Below, in pieces: positions 8,603 through 17,391 of a stretch of 64,000 nucleotides of DNA; the first letter of the stretch is position 1, and each line of letters begins with the position of its first letter. The position numbers were made by a program, and so were the translations under genes. Under the pieces are notes generated by a model, which was not told the DNA's origin, searched no databases, and saw nothing but the letters and a program-made list of their open reading frames with translations. The DNA is from Bacillota bacterium (GTDB lineage Bacteria; Bacillota; UBA4882; UBA8346), in assembly GCA_023435565.1 (NCBI GenBank), contig JAEYRN010000014.1, forward strand, positions 62,001 to 126,000. The letters are read 5' to 3'.

Positions 8603-8787
8603 TTTTACCTCCAACAAGAGAAAAAATAACGTTCACCATATTATTCGGTTAGTTTCGCGAAATTCCTAAGCCTAAAAAGAACAAAAAATGAAAAAACCGT
8701 CCAACTTGACGGTCAGTAAGAAATTCTCATGATTTATAAACTTTACCTATTTTCTTCTATTACAACCATTAAAACTTAACCGGAGAA

Positions 8788-9447
8788 TCACCTAAATAAT
8801 TCCTCCTCCAGCATTGCCGCTAATAAGTGATAAATGGGAAGATGATATTCTTGGATTCGGTATGTTTTATCAGCCGGCGCTTGAATGGTAACGGTGCAAA
8901 GGTCTTTTAACAATCCGCCCGAAATTCCGGTTAACCCGATTGTTTGTAAGCCGAGTGATTTAGCAACTATTACAGCCCGGATAACATTAATAGATGAACC
9001 TGAAGTACTAATCGCTAGTAATGCATCACCGGCAGTTCCGTACCCAAGCACTTGTTCCGCAAATATTAGTTCAAAAGAAAGGTCATTACAAATGGCCGAG
9101 ATTAGGGTAGCATTGCTCGACAACGGAATTACCGGAAGGTTCTCTTGAAGTTGATCCACCCATTCGCTTGCCCCGCCTATTTTTTTAATTTCATTTGCCA
9201 GAGCATCGGATAAGGGTCTTTTTTTTAAGAAACCTTTCATCAACTCCCCGCTGATATGTTCAGCGTCAGACGCACTTCCGCCATTACCGCATACCAACAA
9301 TTTTCCTTTTTGGGTAAAGATTTGTTTGAGGATAAAGAAAGCTTTTTTAATCTGTTCCATGCAAGAAATGATATTGGGATAATGTTCTAACAAATTAGCA
9401 ATTAGCCGTTGACAACCTTCCGAAAGTTCCCGATTATCAGTCTCCAT
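8788..9447 (-). CDS. SIS-domain sugar-phosphate isomerase (GmhA/DiaA-like)
   Basis: A 219-residue SIS-fold protein. The phosphate-binding segments are VCGNGGSASDAEHISGELMK near residue 60, AISTSGSSINVIRA and TIGLTGISGG, and the C-terminal helix has QEYHLPIYHLLAAMLEEELF, as in GmhA. GmhA converts sedoheptulose 7-phosphate into heptose 7-phosphate for LPS or S-layer glycans. No other heptose genes are adjacent, so the substrate is unproven; DiaA-like regulators share the fold. ATG 9447 has GGAGTG at the right distance and is preferred to ATG 9465. Confidence 0.85.
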   Translation of the reverse strand: METDNRELSEGCQRLIANLLEHYPNIISCMEQIKKAFFILKQIFTQKGKLLVCGNGGSASDAEHISGELMKGFLKKRPLSDALANEIKKIGGASEWVDQLQENLPVIPLSSNATLISAICNDLSFELIFAEQVLGYGTAGDALLAISTSGSSINVIRAVIVAKSLGLQTIGLTGISGGLLKDLCTVTIQAPADKTYRIQEYHLPIYHLLAAMLEEELFR

Positions 9448-9504
9448 CTTATCACTCCGTTTCATATTCTCTAATAGAATATGATAAACGGTGGTTTTCG
9501 GGAA

Positions 9505-10035
9505 TCAGAGATTCTTTTCCCGCTTTGAAATGGCTATTACCAACCTTTCATACAATTCAAACTGAAGATAATGATATACTCTGGTTATTAAAAATCGGGG
9601 GTATCGGGATTCAGCTAATAAAAATTCGAGCAATTGTTTTTGGTCTGAAAGATTGGGATAGAGCATTCCCTTTCTTGCCTTTGCCAATCTTAACCAGCCG
9701 AAATTGGAGTAATCATCGACTGTAACAACCTTATTATTAATAGTATAGCCCATAGCGAACTTAACCTCAACCTCGCAGCTTTCTTCCGGCAGTAATCCAA
9801 TTGACAGTCGAAAACTCCCATAATAATCCCGATAAGGTTTGACAGGATTAAGCCCAAATTTCCGCTCAATTATTTTCGAACTTGAACTGGTTGCTATCTC
9901 TACCAATCCGGCATTGGCCTGTTCGGCTTTGGAAGCTATTATACGATACCCTTCAAGGATTGGTTCTGTATAGCTATACCAACTCTTTGGTTTGATAAGC
10001 CAATCCATTATTTTAAAATACAAAGAATCGTTCAT
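9505..10035 (-). CDS. Uncharacterised protein
   Basis: A 176-residue soluble protein of unknown family, starting MNDSLYFKIMDWLIKPKSWY. It has no signal peptide or membrane segment. The central part (GSFRLSIGLLPEESCEVEVK) is beta-rich and the C-terminus (YHYLQFELYERLVIAISKRE) helical. ATG 10035 follows AAGGTG at good spacing; an upstream in-frame ATG at 10068 has no site. It lies between the opp operon and the SIS gene on the same strand with gaps of about 50 bp, so it may be the tail of the opp transcript. No function is proposed. Confidence 0.65.
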   Translation of the reverse strand: MNDSLYFKIMDWLIKPKSWYSYTEPILEGYRIIASKAEQANAGLVEIATSSSSKIIERKFGLNPVKPYRDYYGSFRLSIGLLPEESCEVEVKFAMGYTINNKVVTVDDYSNFGWLRLAKARKGMLYPNLSDQKQLLEFLLAESRYPRFLITRVYHYLQFELYERLVIAISKREKNL

Positions 10036-10086
10036 AAGAACACCTTGCCTATAGAAATTAGAAGCCATAATATAGAAGATTGAAGT

Positions 10087-11106
10087 TTACTCCAAAGCTT
10101 TACAAGCGCCTCTGTATCTTGTTTTCTGATTACTTTCTTCCGTATTTAAGATACATTTTGTGTAATGCTCCTCCCCTATCTCGACCATTGGCGGTTCTTG
10201 ATAATAGCAGATATCCTTGGCAGAGGGGCAACGCTGTGCGAAACAACAACCTAAAACATTATCAACGCTAGTGCCTACTTCTCCCTTTAATATCATCCTT
10301 TTTCGGGGATGATCAGGATCAGGAACTGGAATTGCCGCTAGTAAAGCTCTAGTATAAGGATGCGCCGGGTTTTGAAATAATTGTTGGCTCTGAGCCAGTT
10401 CAACAATTTGTCCCAGGTACATTACGGCAATCCGGTCTGAAATATGTTTGACTACAGCCAAATCATGAGCGATAAAAAGATACGCCATTCCTAATTGACT
10501 GCGAAGTTCGATCAAAAGGTTGATTATTTGGGCCTGAATCGATACATCAAGGGCTGAAACCACTTCATCACAGACCAGTAAAGCCGGATTCATAATAATT
10601 GAACGGGCAATTGCCAACCTTTGACGTTGGCCCCCCGAAAACTCATGAGGATAACGGTAAAGAATCTCCGATGTCAGCCCTACCCGTTCCAATACTTCAA
10701 CTACATAGTCTTTCTTTTGGGACTTGCTCTTTATTAAACCATGTTCAACTAATCCTTCTCCAACTATATCTAATACCACCCAACGCGGATTGAGTGAGGA
10801 ATATGGGTCCTGAAAGATAATTTGAAATTTTGGGCGAAGTTTTCGCAGTTCCCCTCGGGTTAACCGGGTTAATTCAATGCCTTGAAATATTACTGAACCT
10901 CCGGTAGGTTCAATCAATCTAAGAATACTCCGGCCGACAGTGGTTTTACCACAGCCTGACTCACCTACTAGACCCAAGGTTTCACCGGATTTAATAGAAA
11001 AACTGACCCGGTCCACGGCCTTTACTCGATTTTGTACCCGACCCAATAATCCGGAGCGGATTGGAAAATCTTTTTGGAGGTTAGTTACTTCAAGTAATTT
11101 GGGCAT
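10087..11106 (-). CDS. oppF: Oligopeptide/dipeptide ABC transporter ATPase (OppF/DppF)
   Basis: A 339-residue ATPase with Walker A GESGCGKTT, signature SGGQRQRLAIARS, Walker B LLVCDEVVSALD and the C-terminal oligo_HPY domain with cysteines CCFAQRCPSAKDICY typical of OppD/F. It pairs with OppD to power peptide uptake. GAGGTG before ATG 11106 sets the start (MPKLLEVTNLQKDFPI). Last transporter gene of the operon. Confidence 0.95.
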   Translation of the reverse strand: MPKLLEVTNLQKDFPIRSGLLGRVQNRVKAVDRVSFSIKSGETLGLVGESGCGKTTVGRSILRLIEPTGGSVIFQGIELTRLTRGELRKLRPKFQIIFQDPYSSLNPRWVVLDIVGEGLVEHGLIKSKSQKKDYVVEVLERVGLTSEILYRYPHEFSGGQRQRLAIARSIIMNPALLVCDEVVSALDVSIQAQIINLLIELRSQLGMAYLFIAHDLAVVKHISDRIAVMYLGQIVELAQSQQLFQNPAHPYTRALLAAIPVPDPDHPRKRMILKGEVGTSVDNVLGCCFAQRCPSAKDICYYQEPPMVEIGEEHYTKCILNTEESNQKTRYRGACKALE

Positions 11107-11179
11107 GACACACCTCGTTAAATTCAAACATTCTTGAAAAAAGATTCTAAAATAACGACTGTATTCTATCTCCAATCTT

Positions 11180-12148
11180 CTAAACCAAGTACCTCCAACA
11201 ACTCACCCGGTGTCCTGGGGAGACTTCAATTTCAAAAGGGTATTCACGCCTACAACATTCCATTGCTCGAGGGCAGCGTGGTTCAAAATAACAACCGGAA
11301 GGTAAATGAAGCGGATCCGGAATCATTCCGGGTATTGCAACCAACGGCTCCTCTTGATTATGTTTGGGAATTGATGCCAGCAGACCTACCGTATAGGGAT
11401 GCAGTGGATTATTAAAAAGTTCCCGCACAGGCGCCCATTCCACAATCTTTCCAGCGTACATTACGGCCACCTGATGAGCGTTTCCAGCCACAATTCCTAA
11501 ATTATGCGTTATCAGTAACACTGACATTTTGCTCTCTATCTGCAATTCAGATATTAAGTCTAAGATTTGAGCCTGAATTGTTACATCTAAAGCAGTAGTC
11601 GGTTCATCCGCAATTACTAATCGAGGTTGACAGATTAAGGCCATGGCAATCATCGCCCGTTGACGCATCCCTCCGGAAAGTTCGTGAGGGAATGATTCAT
11701 AACTTCGTTCCGGATCGGATATTCCAACCCGGTTTAACATCTCCAGTACCCGCTCCCGTATTTGAAACGGATTTAGTTCGGTATGAATATTTAAAACTTC
11801 ACTAATTTGAGGACCAATTTTTTGAACCGGATTAAAACTGGTCAAAGGTTCTTGAAAAATCGTACTAATCTCACGGCCCCGGATACTTATTAATTCCGGA
11901 AGGGGTAGCTTTAATAAATCCCGCTCCTGCCAGAGAGCTATTCCATCAACAATTTCACCAGGCGGAGCCGGAATCAATCTTAATAACGAAAGGGCGGTAA
12001 CTGATTTCCCACAACCGGACTCTCCCACTAAACCAAGAGTCTCACCAATATTTAGATTAAACGATACACCGTCCACCGCTCTGACGATACCGGCTTCAGT
12101 ATTAAAATTAACCTTTAAATTTGATACTTGCAGGAGTGTTTTAGTCAT
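11180..12148 (-). CDS. oppD: Oligopeptide/dipeptide ABC transporter ATPase (OppD/DppD)
   Basis: A 322-residue ATPase: Walker A GESGCGKSVTALSLLRL, Q-loop IFQEPLTSFNP, signature LSGGMRQRAMIAMAL, Walker B LVIADEPTTALD, and the oligo_HPY C-terminus with GCYFEPRCPRAMECC. It heterodimerises with OppF. Its start is 3 bp after the oppC stop, so the two are translationally close. Confidence 0.95.
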   Translation of the reverse strand: MTKTLLQVSNLKVNFNTEAGIVRAVDGVSFNLNIGETLGLVGESGCGKSVTALSLLRLIPAPPGEIVDGIALWQERDLLKLPLPELISIRGREISTIFQEPLTSFNPVQKIGPQISEVLNIHTELNPFQIRERVLEMLNRVGISDPERSYESFPHELSGGMRQRAMIAMALICQPRLVIADEPTTALDVTIQAQILDLISELQIESKMSVLLITHNLGIVAGNAHQVAVMYAGKIVEWAPVRELFNNPLHPYTVGLLASIPKHNQEEPLVAIPGMIPDPLHLPSGCYFEPRCPRAMECCRREYPFEIEVSPGHRVSCWRYLV

Positions 12149-12151
12149 TCT

Positions 12152-13189
12152 CTACTCCATCCTCTGATATTCTCTAGGATCAAAAGCTTCGCGTATTCCT
12201 TCTCCAACAAATGCAATTAACAGGAGAACACCGAACAAAGCTAACGCAGGATAGATAGATAACCAATATGAACTAAGATTGCCCATGCCTTGACGCATCA
12301 ACTCTCCCCAGCTTGGAGTGGGAGCGGGTAAGCCAAAACCTAAAAAATCCAAGGCTGATAAAGAAAAAATCGCGCCAATCAGATCAAAAGGCAAAAAAGT
12401 GATAATCGGGGTCAAAGCATTCGGCAAAATATGGCGAAACATGATTTTCCAATCTTTAACCCCCAGCGCCCTTGCCGCCTCGACATATTGCGCTTCACGT
12501 AATTTGAGATATTCCGACCGGATGAAAAAAGAAATGCCAATCCAATCGAATATCGTAAAAATAATTAGTAAAATCCAAAAACTGGTCCCCAAGGAACTAC
12601 CGATAATAATTACAATATAAAGAAATGGAAGCGCCGAGATAATCTCGATTAACCGTTGCACAGTAAGGTCAAACCAGCCGCTTAGATAACCTTGGAGCGC
12701 ACCAATCAAAACCCCTAAACCAATACTGGAAATAGTTATTAAAAGGGCGAAACTAAAACTGATCCGGTAACCATAAAGTAACCGGGTTAGGATATCCCGG
12801 CCCCGATCATCGGTGCCAAGCCAATTCTTTAATGTTGGTGGTGTCGGCGGATAACCCGGCAATTCAAGGAGAGATTCGTTATAGCCGTATGGTATCGGTG
12901 GGAAAATCATAAAATTACCTTTGTTCTGACGAAATGAAGATGAATCTTTCAATTGTTTATAGTTTGGAATATCGGTTACTCCCAGCCCGAAATTATCTCC
13001 GGAATAAAACCGAATTACTGGAAAGAATAGCTTTTCCTCGTATTTAACGACCAATGGTTTATCATTAGCTAAAAAATTGGCGAACAAGGAAATGATATAA
13101 AGACCGATTAAGATCCAAAATGAAACATAAGCCCGTTTCATTCGTTTAAATTTCTGTAAGCGCCGTAGGGTTACGGGGGAGAGCTGCAT
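12152..13189 (-). CDS. oppC: Oligopeptide ABC transporter permease (OppC/DppC)
   Basis: A 345-residue inner-membrane permease of the BPD_transp_1 family. It has an N-terminal membrane segment near residue 25, a long periplasmic/extracytoplasmic loop (residues 45-130, including NWLGTDDRGRDILTRLLYG), then five helices. The EAA loop reads YVEAARALGVKDWKIMFRHI with PNALTPII following. GGAGG before ATG 13189 supports the start. It forms the channel with OppB. Confidence 0.95.
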   Translation of the reverse strand: MQLSPVTLRRLQKFKRMKRAYVSFWILIGLYIISLFANFLANDKPLVVKYEEKLFFPVIRFYSGDNFGLGVTDIPNYKQLKDSSSFRQNKGNFMIFPPIPYGYNESLLELPGYPPTPPTLKNWLGTDDRGRDILTRLLYGYRISFSFALLITISSIGLGVLIGALQGYLSGWFDLTVQRLIEIISALPFLYIVIIIGSSLGTSFWILLIIFTIFDWIGISFFIRSEYLKLREAQYVEAARALGVKDWKIMFRHILPNALTPIITFLPFDLIGAIFSLSALDFLGFGLPAPTPSWGELMRQGMGNLSSYWLSIYPALALFGVLLLIAFVGEGIREAFDPREYQRME

Positions 13190-13246
13190 CAGGTCAATCC
13201 TCCATATTGTTTCATTCTCAAATAGCAGGATTCTTACACCTTGTAG

Positions 13247-13267
13247 CCGGAGGTCTTCAGCCTCCGG
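13247..13267. repeat. Perfect 7-bp GC-rich hairpin
   Basis: CCGGAGG, loop TCTTCAG, CCTCCGG, within the 134-bp gap between the GNAT gene and oppC. It has no U-run, so it is more likely a REP-type intergenic repeat or an mRNA-stabilising stem than a terminator. Its GC content stands out from its surroundings. Confidence 0.5.
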
Positions 13268-13323
13268 TCGGCATCTATTTTAAACAGCAAAAAAGTTTAG
13301 TTACAATTGTCAAACTGGGTTTC

Positions 13324-13761
13324 TTATATCAGATATTTTTTAAACCCTTGCACTTCATTAACTTTATAACCTAATGATTCATAGAATTTATGCGCATCTT
13401 TTCTTTGAAATCCTGAAACAAACATCGTGTAGTAACAGTTTTTCTCCTTAGCGATCTTTTCAATCTCAAACATTAGTTCTTTCCCAATACCTTGGCCTCT
13501 CAATTTATTCGATACTATAACATTCTCAATTACCATAAATGGTCGACATTCACCAACAAGGTCGTGGCAGATTATACCCATTAAAGAACCAACTAATTTT
13601 CCATTATATTTAGCCCCAAGAACAAAATAGTCTTCGTTTTTTTCCATCCATTTAAAGTTGTTAACCATTTTATCAATGTCACTCTTTTTCCCGGATAGTT
13701 CCTCAAAAAGCAATGATAAATCCGGAAGGTCATTACATTTAATTACTATAATCTCTACCAT
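13324..13761 (-). CDS. GNAT family N-acetyltransferase
   Basis: A 145-residue single-domain GNAT. The acetyl-CoA pyrophosphate loop is VSNKLRGQGIGKELMFEIEK (Q/RxxGxG/A motif), and the C-terminal FVSGFQRKDAHKFYESLGY is the usual beta5-alpha4 region. The substrate is unknown; small molecules, peptides or antibiotics are all possible. The gene sits on the same strand inside the opp operon, between oppB and oppC, where no acetyltransferase is expected. Its Lys/Asn-rich composition is AT-biased relative to its neighbours, consistent with late insertion. AAGGTG precedes ATG 13761. Confidence 0.85.
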   Translation of the reverse strand: MVEIIVIKCNDLPDLSLLFEELSGKKSDIDKMVNNFKWMEKNEDYFVLGAKYNGKLVGSLMGIICHDLVGECRPFMVIENVIVSNKLRGQGIGKELMFEIEKIAKEKNCYYTMFVSGFQRKDAHKFYESLGYKVNEVQGFKKYLI

Positions 13762-13781
13762 TTACACCTTCCAAAATCCAC

Positions 13782-14801
13782 TCATTTAAATTTAATTCTC
13801 GGGTCGACCATTGCCAAGCAAAAGTCGGAAATGATCCTACCCAATAGTACCAAAAGGCTCGAAATTACGATTAGTCCTAAGGCTACCGGATAATCCCGAT
13901 TAACAATTGATTCATAACCCAATAATCCCATTCCGTCAATGGTAAAAATAGTCTCAATTAACATAGAACCAGATAAAACAACTCCAATAATCATACCAAT
14001 ATTAGTAGCGATTGGAATTAAGGCATTACGTAAAGCGTGTTTAAAGACAGCTTGATGATAGGTGAGCCCCTTGGCTAAGGCAGTCCTAACATAGTCTTGA
14101 TTTAACTGTTCCATCAGGGAATTCTTCATCAACAGCGTCAAAGAGGCAAAGCCTCCGATAGTGTAACAGAGTAATGGTAAAAACATATGGCTGATATAAT
14201 CGACTATTTTGCCAAGAAACGATAGCTCCTCAAAGTAATCGGAGACCACGCCGCTAATGGGAAAAATGTCCCAAAAACTTCCCCCGCCGAAAAGGACGAT
14301 TAAGATCAAGCCTAATACAAAAGAAGGAACCGCATAACCCATAAATATCAAAATACTGGTCCAATTATCAAACGGTTTTGTATGCTCCAACGTTTTCCTG
14401 ATTCCCAACGGAATGCAAACCAAGTAAGTCAAGAACATCCCCACAAGACCGAAGGTCAACGAGACCGGGAATCGGCTCGCAATCACTTGGAGGACGGGTT
14501 TTTGATAAGCATAAGAGATCCCAAAATCCAGTCTCACAATCTTGCCCAACCAGGATAAATACCTTGTCAATAGCGGTTTATCAAATCCATAGAACTTTTT
14601 AATATTTTCCAATTCTTCCTGGGTCATCGATGCCATTGAAGCAGCATTGCCACCGGATTCTCTTGAAGCATGTTTTATTTTTTGAATCGCTTGTTCTACC
14701 GGCCCGCCCGGAACGACTTGCATTACTAAAAAGCAAGCGATGGTGATCCCGATAAGAGTTGGAAATACCAATAAAAGCCTTTTTAAAAAGTAAGCCCGCA
14801 T
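13782..14801 (-). CDS. oppB: Oligopeptide ABC transporter permease (OppB/DppB)
   Basis: A 339-residue permease with six predicted helices. The start MRAYFLKRLLLVFPTLIGIT is the family N-terminal helix, and DYVRTALAKGLTYHQAVFKH with ALRNALIPI is the EAA loop. GGAGAT precedes ATG 14801. It is separated from its partner oppC by the GNAT gene. Confidence 0.95.
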   Translation of the reverse strand: MRAYFLKRLLLVFPTLIGITIACFLVMQVVPGGPVEQAIQKIKHASRESGGNAASMASMTQEELENIKKFYGFDKPLLTRYLSWLGKIVRLDFGISYAYQKPVLQVIASRFPVSLTFGLVGMFLTYLVCIPLGIRKTLEHTKPFDNWTSILIFMGYAVPSFVLGLILIVLFGGGSFWDIFPISGVVSDYFEELSFLGKIVDYISHMFLPLLCYTIGGFASLTLLMKNSLMEQLNQDYVRTALAKGLTYHQAVFKHALRNALIPIATNIGMIIGVVLSGSMLIETIFTIDGMGLLGYESIVNRDYPVALGLIVISSLLVLLGRIISDFCLAMVDPRIKFK

Positions 14802-14831
14802 TAATAATCTCCTTAGAGAATATCTATTCTA

Positions 14832-16571
14832 CTATTTACTAGCCTCTTTATCATAGTATACTTCAGGTGGTACTGGAGGTAACGATTTCCTTTTATTGAC
14901 AGCTTCTCGATATTCTTTATATTTTACCAGGTCAAAACGCCAATATTTTACACTTCCGGTAAAGTATTTCGGAAATACAGTCTTGGGCATTGAAAAAACA
15001 TTTTTATACATTATCGGAGCATGATCGATTCCCCAAAATAATAGATAAGGTGTATCTTTATAAAGGATGCGATCAATCTTTTTAATAATCTGATTCCGTT
15101 GGTTAGTATCATATATTGGGGCTAAAGAATCAATCAGTTGATCTACTTCAGGATTGGAATAACCACATAGATTACTTCCACCGATTTCATTCAAATGCTT
15201 TGAGTGCCATAATTGGGCCGGATCCGGAAAATAGTCATTGCTCCAAAAGATTACTACTGCATCAAATTTATACTCATCCATTTTTTTAATTAAAGTTGCC
15301 CATGACAGTAACTCTAAGTTGACTTTAACACCTGCCTGTTTACAATTGTCGGCAAAAATTGTCAAGTGTTTTTCATAGGCGTCTGAAGCATATGAAATTG
15401 CAAACTCTAGCCGTTGACCTTTTGAATTAATTAGAAATCCATCTTTATCCAAATGGTCAAATCCTGCTTCTTTTAGAAGTTGTCTTGCTTTAACAGGATC
15501 ATAATTAATAATCTCATTAATATGATTACTATCTGGTAATGAAAAATACGATGAAAGCGGTTTAAATTGGTTATAATCAAGTTTTTCCAACATTGTTTTA
15601 CGGTCCAACAAGTAAAAAAGCGCTTGGCGTACCTTTAAATTATTTAATAACGGATTTCGCAAATTGAGAGCTATACCCCCAAACCCCCGTGGTAAATAAT
15701 TATAAATTTTTTGTTTAACTATCCAATTTTTCTTGAAAGGCTCGGAATCCGTCTCTGTAACCCAACGTTTACCGGAAGCTGTGGTAAAGATATCGAAATC
15801 TCCCTTTTTAAAAGCTTCAAATGCTACGTTCTCATCTCTGATAATTTTATATTTTATACGACTAAAATTAAATGTCCCTTGATGCCCAGTTAATTGGTCC
15901 GCCCAATAGTCTTTTCTTCTTGACAAAACATAATATCTACCTTCTTTAACTTCCGACAAAATATACGGCCCACTAGCTCCTGGCAAACTCATATTAAAGT
16001 CCTTATTAAAATCCTTATTTTCATATAAGTGCTTTGGAATGATAAAAAAGTCTCTAGCAAAAGTTTCTAAATATTTAAAATGGGGTGTTTTAGCAGAAAA
16101 TTTTATTGTATCCTTATCAAGAATCTCCGGTGGATTAAAGCGTCCCATATAAAGCCGCATAACCGATGTCATATTTTGGGAATTCATTATAGTATCATAC
16201 GTAAACTTAACATCCTGAACAGTAATGGGTTTACCATCGGACCATTTAGCCCTGGAGTCAATTTTAAAAGTAAAAGCTTTTTTATCGGAAGAAACTATCA
16301 TTGATTCTGCAATTAACGGCCGATACTCTAAAGTATTTGGGTCAAGTTCTATTAATGTGTCATAAACTAATCTGAAGACCGCAGTTGCGTCGAGTGCCGG
16401 ATTTACATAAGCATTAAAAGACTTTGGAAATTCAGTATCATGAAGAGTCAATTGCCCCGGAACATCTCCGGACCCACTACCGGTTTTACTATTTTGGTTC
16501 GATATATAAATAATACCGCCTATCAAAGCTACTAAACCAATTATTATCATAATACTTCTCTTATATTTCAC
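14832..16571 (-). CDS. oppA: Peptide ABC transporter substrate-binding protein (SBP_bac_5)
   Basis: About 579 residues of the family 5 extracellular solute-binding proteins. The N-terminus from GTG 16571 (GGGGGTG upstream) reads VKYKRSIMIIIGLVALIGGI, a membrane anchor or uncleaved signal without a lipobox Cys. Family motifs are FTFKIDSRAKWSDGKPIT, VRQALFYLLDRKTM and WSNDYFPDPAQLW. It would catch peptides outside the cell for OppBC. It is the first gene of the operon; the mark of a membrane-anchored rather than lipidated receptor is notable. Confidence 0.92.
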   Translation of the reverse strand: MKYKRSIMIIIGLVALIGGIIYISNQNSKTGSGSGDVPGQLTLHDTEFPKSFNAYVNPALDATAVFRLVYDTLIELDPNTLEYRPLIAESMIVSSDKKAFTFKIDSRAKWSDGKPITVQDVKFTYDTIMNSQNMTSVMRLYMGRFNPPEILDKDTIKFSAKTPHFKYLETFARDFFIIPKHLYENKDFNKDFNMSLPGASGPYILSEVKEGRYYVLSRRKDYWADQLTGHQGTFNFSRIKYKIIRDENVAFEAFKKGDFDIFTTASGKRWVTETDSEPFKKNWIVKQKIYNYLPRGFGGIALNLRNPLLNNLKVRQALFYLLDRKTMLEKLDYNQFKPLSSYFSLPDSNHINEIINYDPVKARQLLKEAGFDHLDKDGFLINSKGQRLEFAISYASDAYEKHLTIFADNCKQAGVKVNLELLSWATLIKKMDEYKFDAVVIFWSNDYFPDPAQLWHSKHLNEIGGSNLCGYSNPEVDQLIDSLAPIYDTNQRNQIIKKIDRILYKDTPYLLFWGIDHAPIMYKNVFSMPKTVFPKYFTGSVKYWRFDLVKYKEYREAVNKRKSLPPVPPEVYYDKEASK

Positions 16572-16760
16572 TCGAACACCCCCGAAAATCTTTTTTTGCA
16601 CTATTCGACATCTCGCTTTAAAACCCTGTTAAAAAACAGTCCATAAAATTATGGTATAAAGCAAAAAGGTTATAAAAGTATATCGGATTGTTTCTAATAC
16701 TATGATAAAATGAAGATATTATAAACCCCTTTTATATATCGTTTATACGAAGGAGTATCC

Positions 16761-17372
16761 ATGGAAACAAAATTGCTATCTTACATTAAAAGAGTCCAAG
16801 CCATCGCTTTAAACGGCTTGGCCTATTCGACCAACAGTTATGATTTGGAACGTTATGAAGAACTGAAACAAATTAGCTTTCAGATCCTGGCGGAGCTTTC
16901 GGGAACGGAGTTAACCAAAATCCAAGAGTTGTTCGCAACAGAAACCGGATACCAAACTCCCAAAGTCGATGTTCGGGCGATTGTTATCAAAGAAGATAAG
17001 ATACTAATGGTCCGAGAAAAAATCGACAATTGCTGGTCCCTCCCCGGTGGTTGGGCGGATGTAGGTTATAGCCCCGGCGAGGTTGTAACTAAAGAAGTCT
17101 GGGAAGAAACCGGTCTCCAAGTGAAACCAACCAGACTAATCGGAGTTTTAGATAAAAAATTCCATCCCCACCCACCATCGCCATATCATGTCTATAAAAT
17201 TTTTATTCAATGTGAGATAACCGGCGGAAAGCTTCAACCGGGAATGGAGACCAGCGATGTCCGCTTTTTCGCAAAAGAAAACCTGCCCGAACTTTCTACG
17301 GACAGGATCACCGAACCTCAAATTAATTTGGTTTTTAAACACCTGAATAATTCTAATCCCTTTTTTGACTAA
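16761..17372 (+). CDS. Nudix hydrolase with N-terminal NUDIX_N domain
   Basis: A 203-residue protein. Residues 1-65 are the helical NUDIX_N_2-type domain (SYIKRVQAIALNGLAYS and YELERYEEL-like spacing), followed by a Nudix domain with GGWADVGYSPGE and VVTKEVWEETGL. In the Nudix box the usual RE is KE, a conservative change. Relatives hydrolyse ADP-ribose or similar nucleoside diphosphate derivatives in the cytosol. GAAGGAG precedes ATG 16761. It is divergent from oppA and convergent with hom. Confidence 0.88.
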   Translation: METKLLSYIKRVQAIALNGLAYSTNSYDLERYEELKQISFQILAELSGTELTKIQELFATETGYQTPKVDVRAIVIKEDKILMVREKIDNCWSLPGGWADVGYSPGEVVTKEVWEETGLQVKPTRLIGVLDKKFHPHPPSPYHVYKIFIQCEITGGKLQPGMETSDVRFFAKENLPELSTDRITEPQINLVFKHLNNSNPFFD

Positions 17373-17391
17373 GATAATGGGACAAAAGTCA

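Noticed and set aside
16642..16655. Operator palindrome CCATAAAATTATGG between oppA and the Nudix gene
   Set aside because: Six-bp arms in AT-rich DNA are expected by chance; no matching regulator family or second copy was found.
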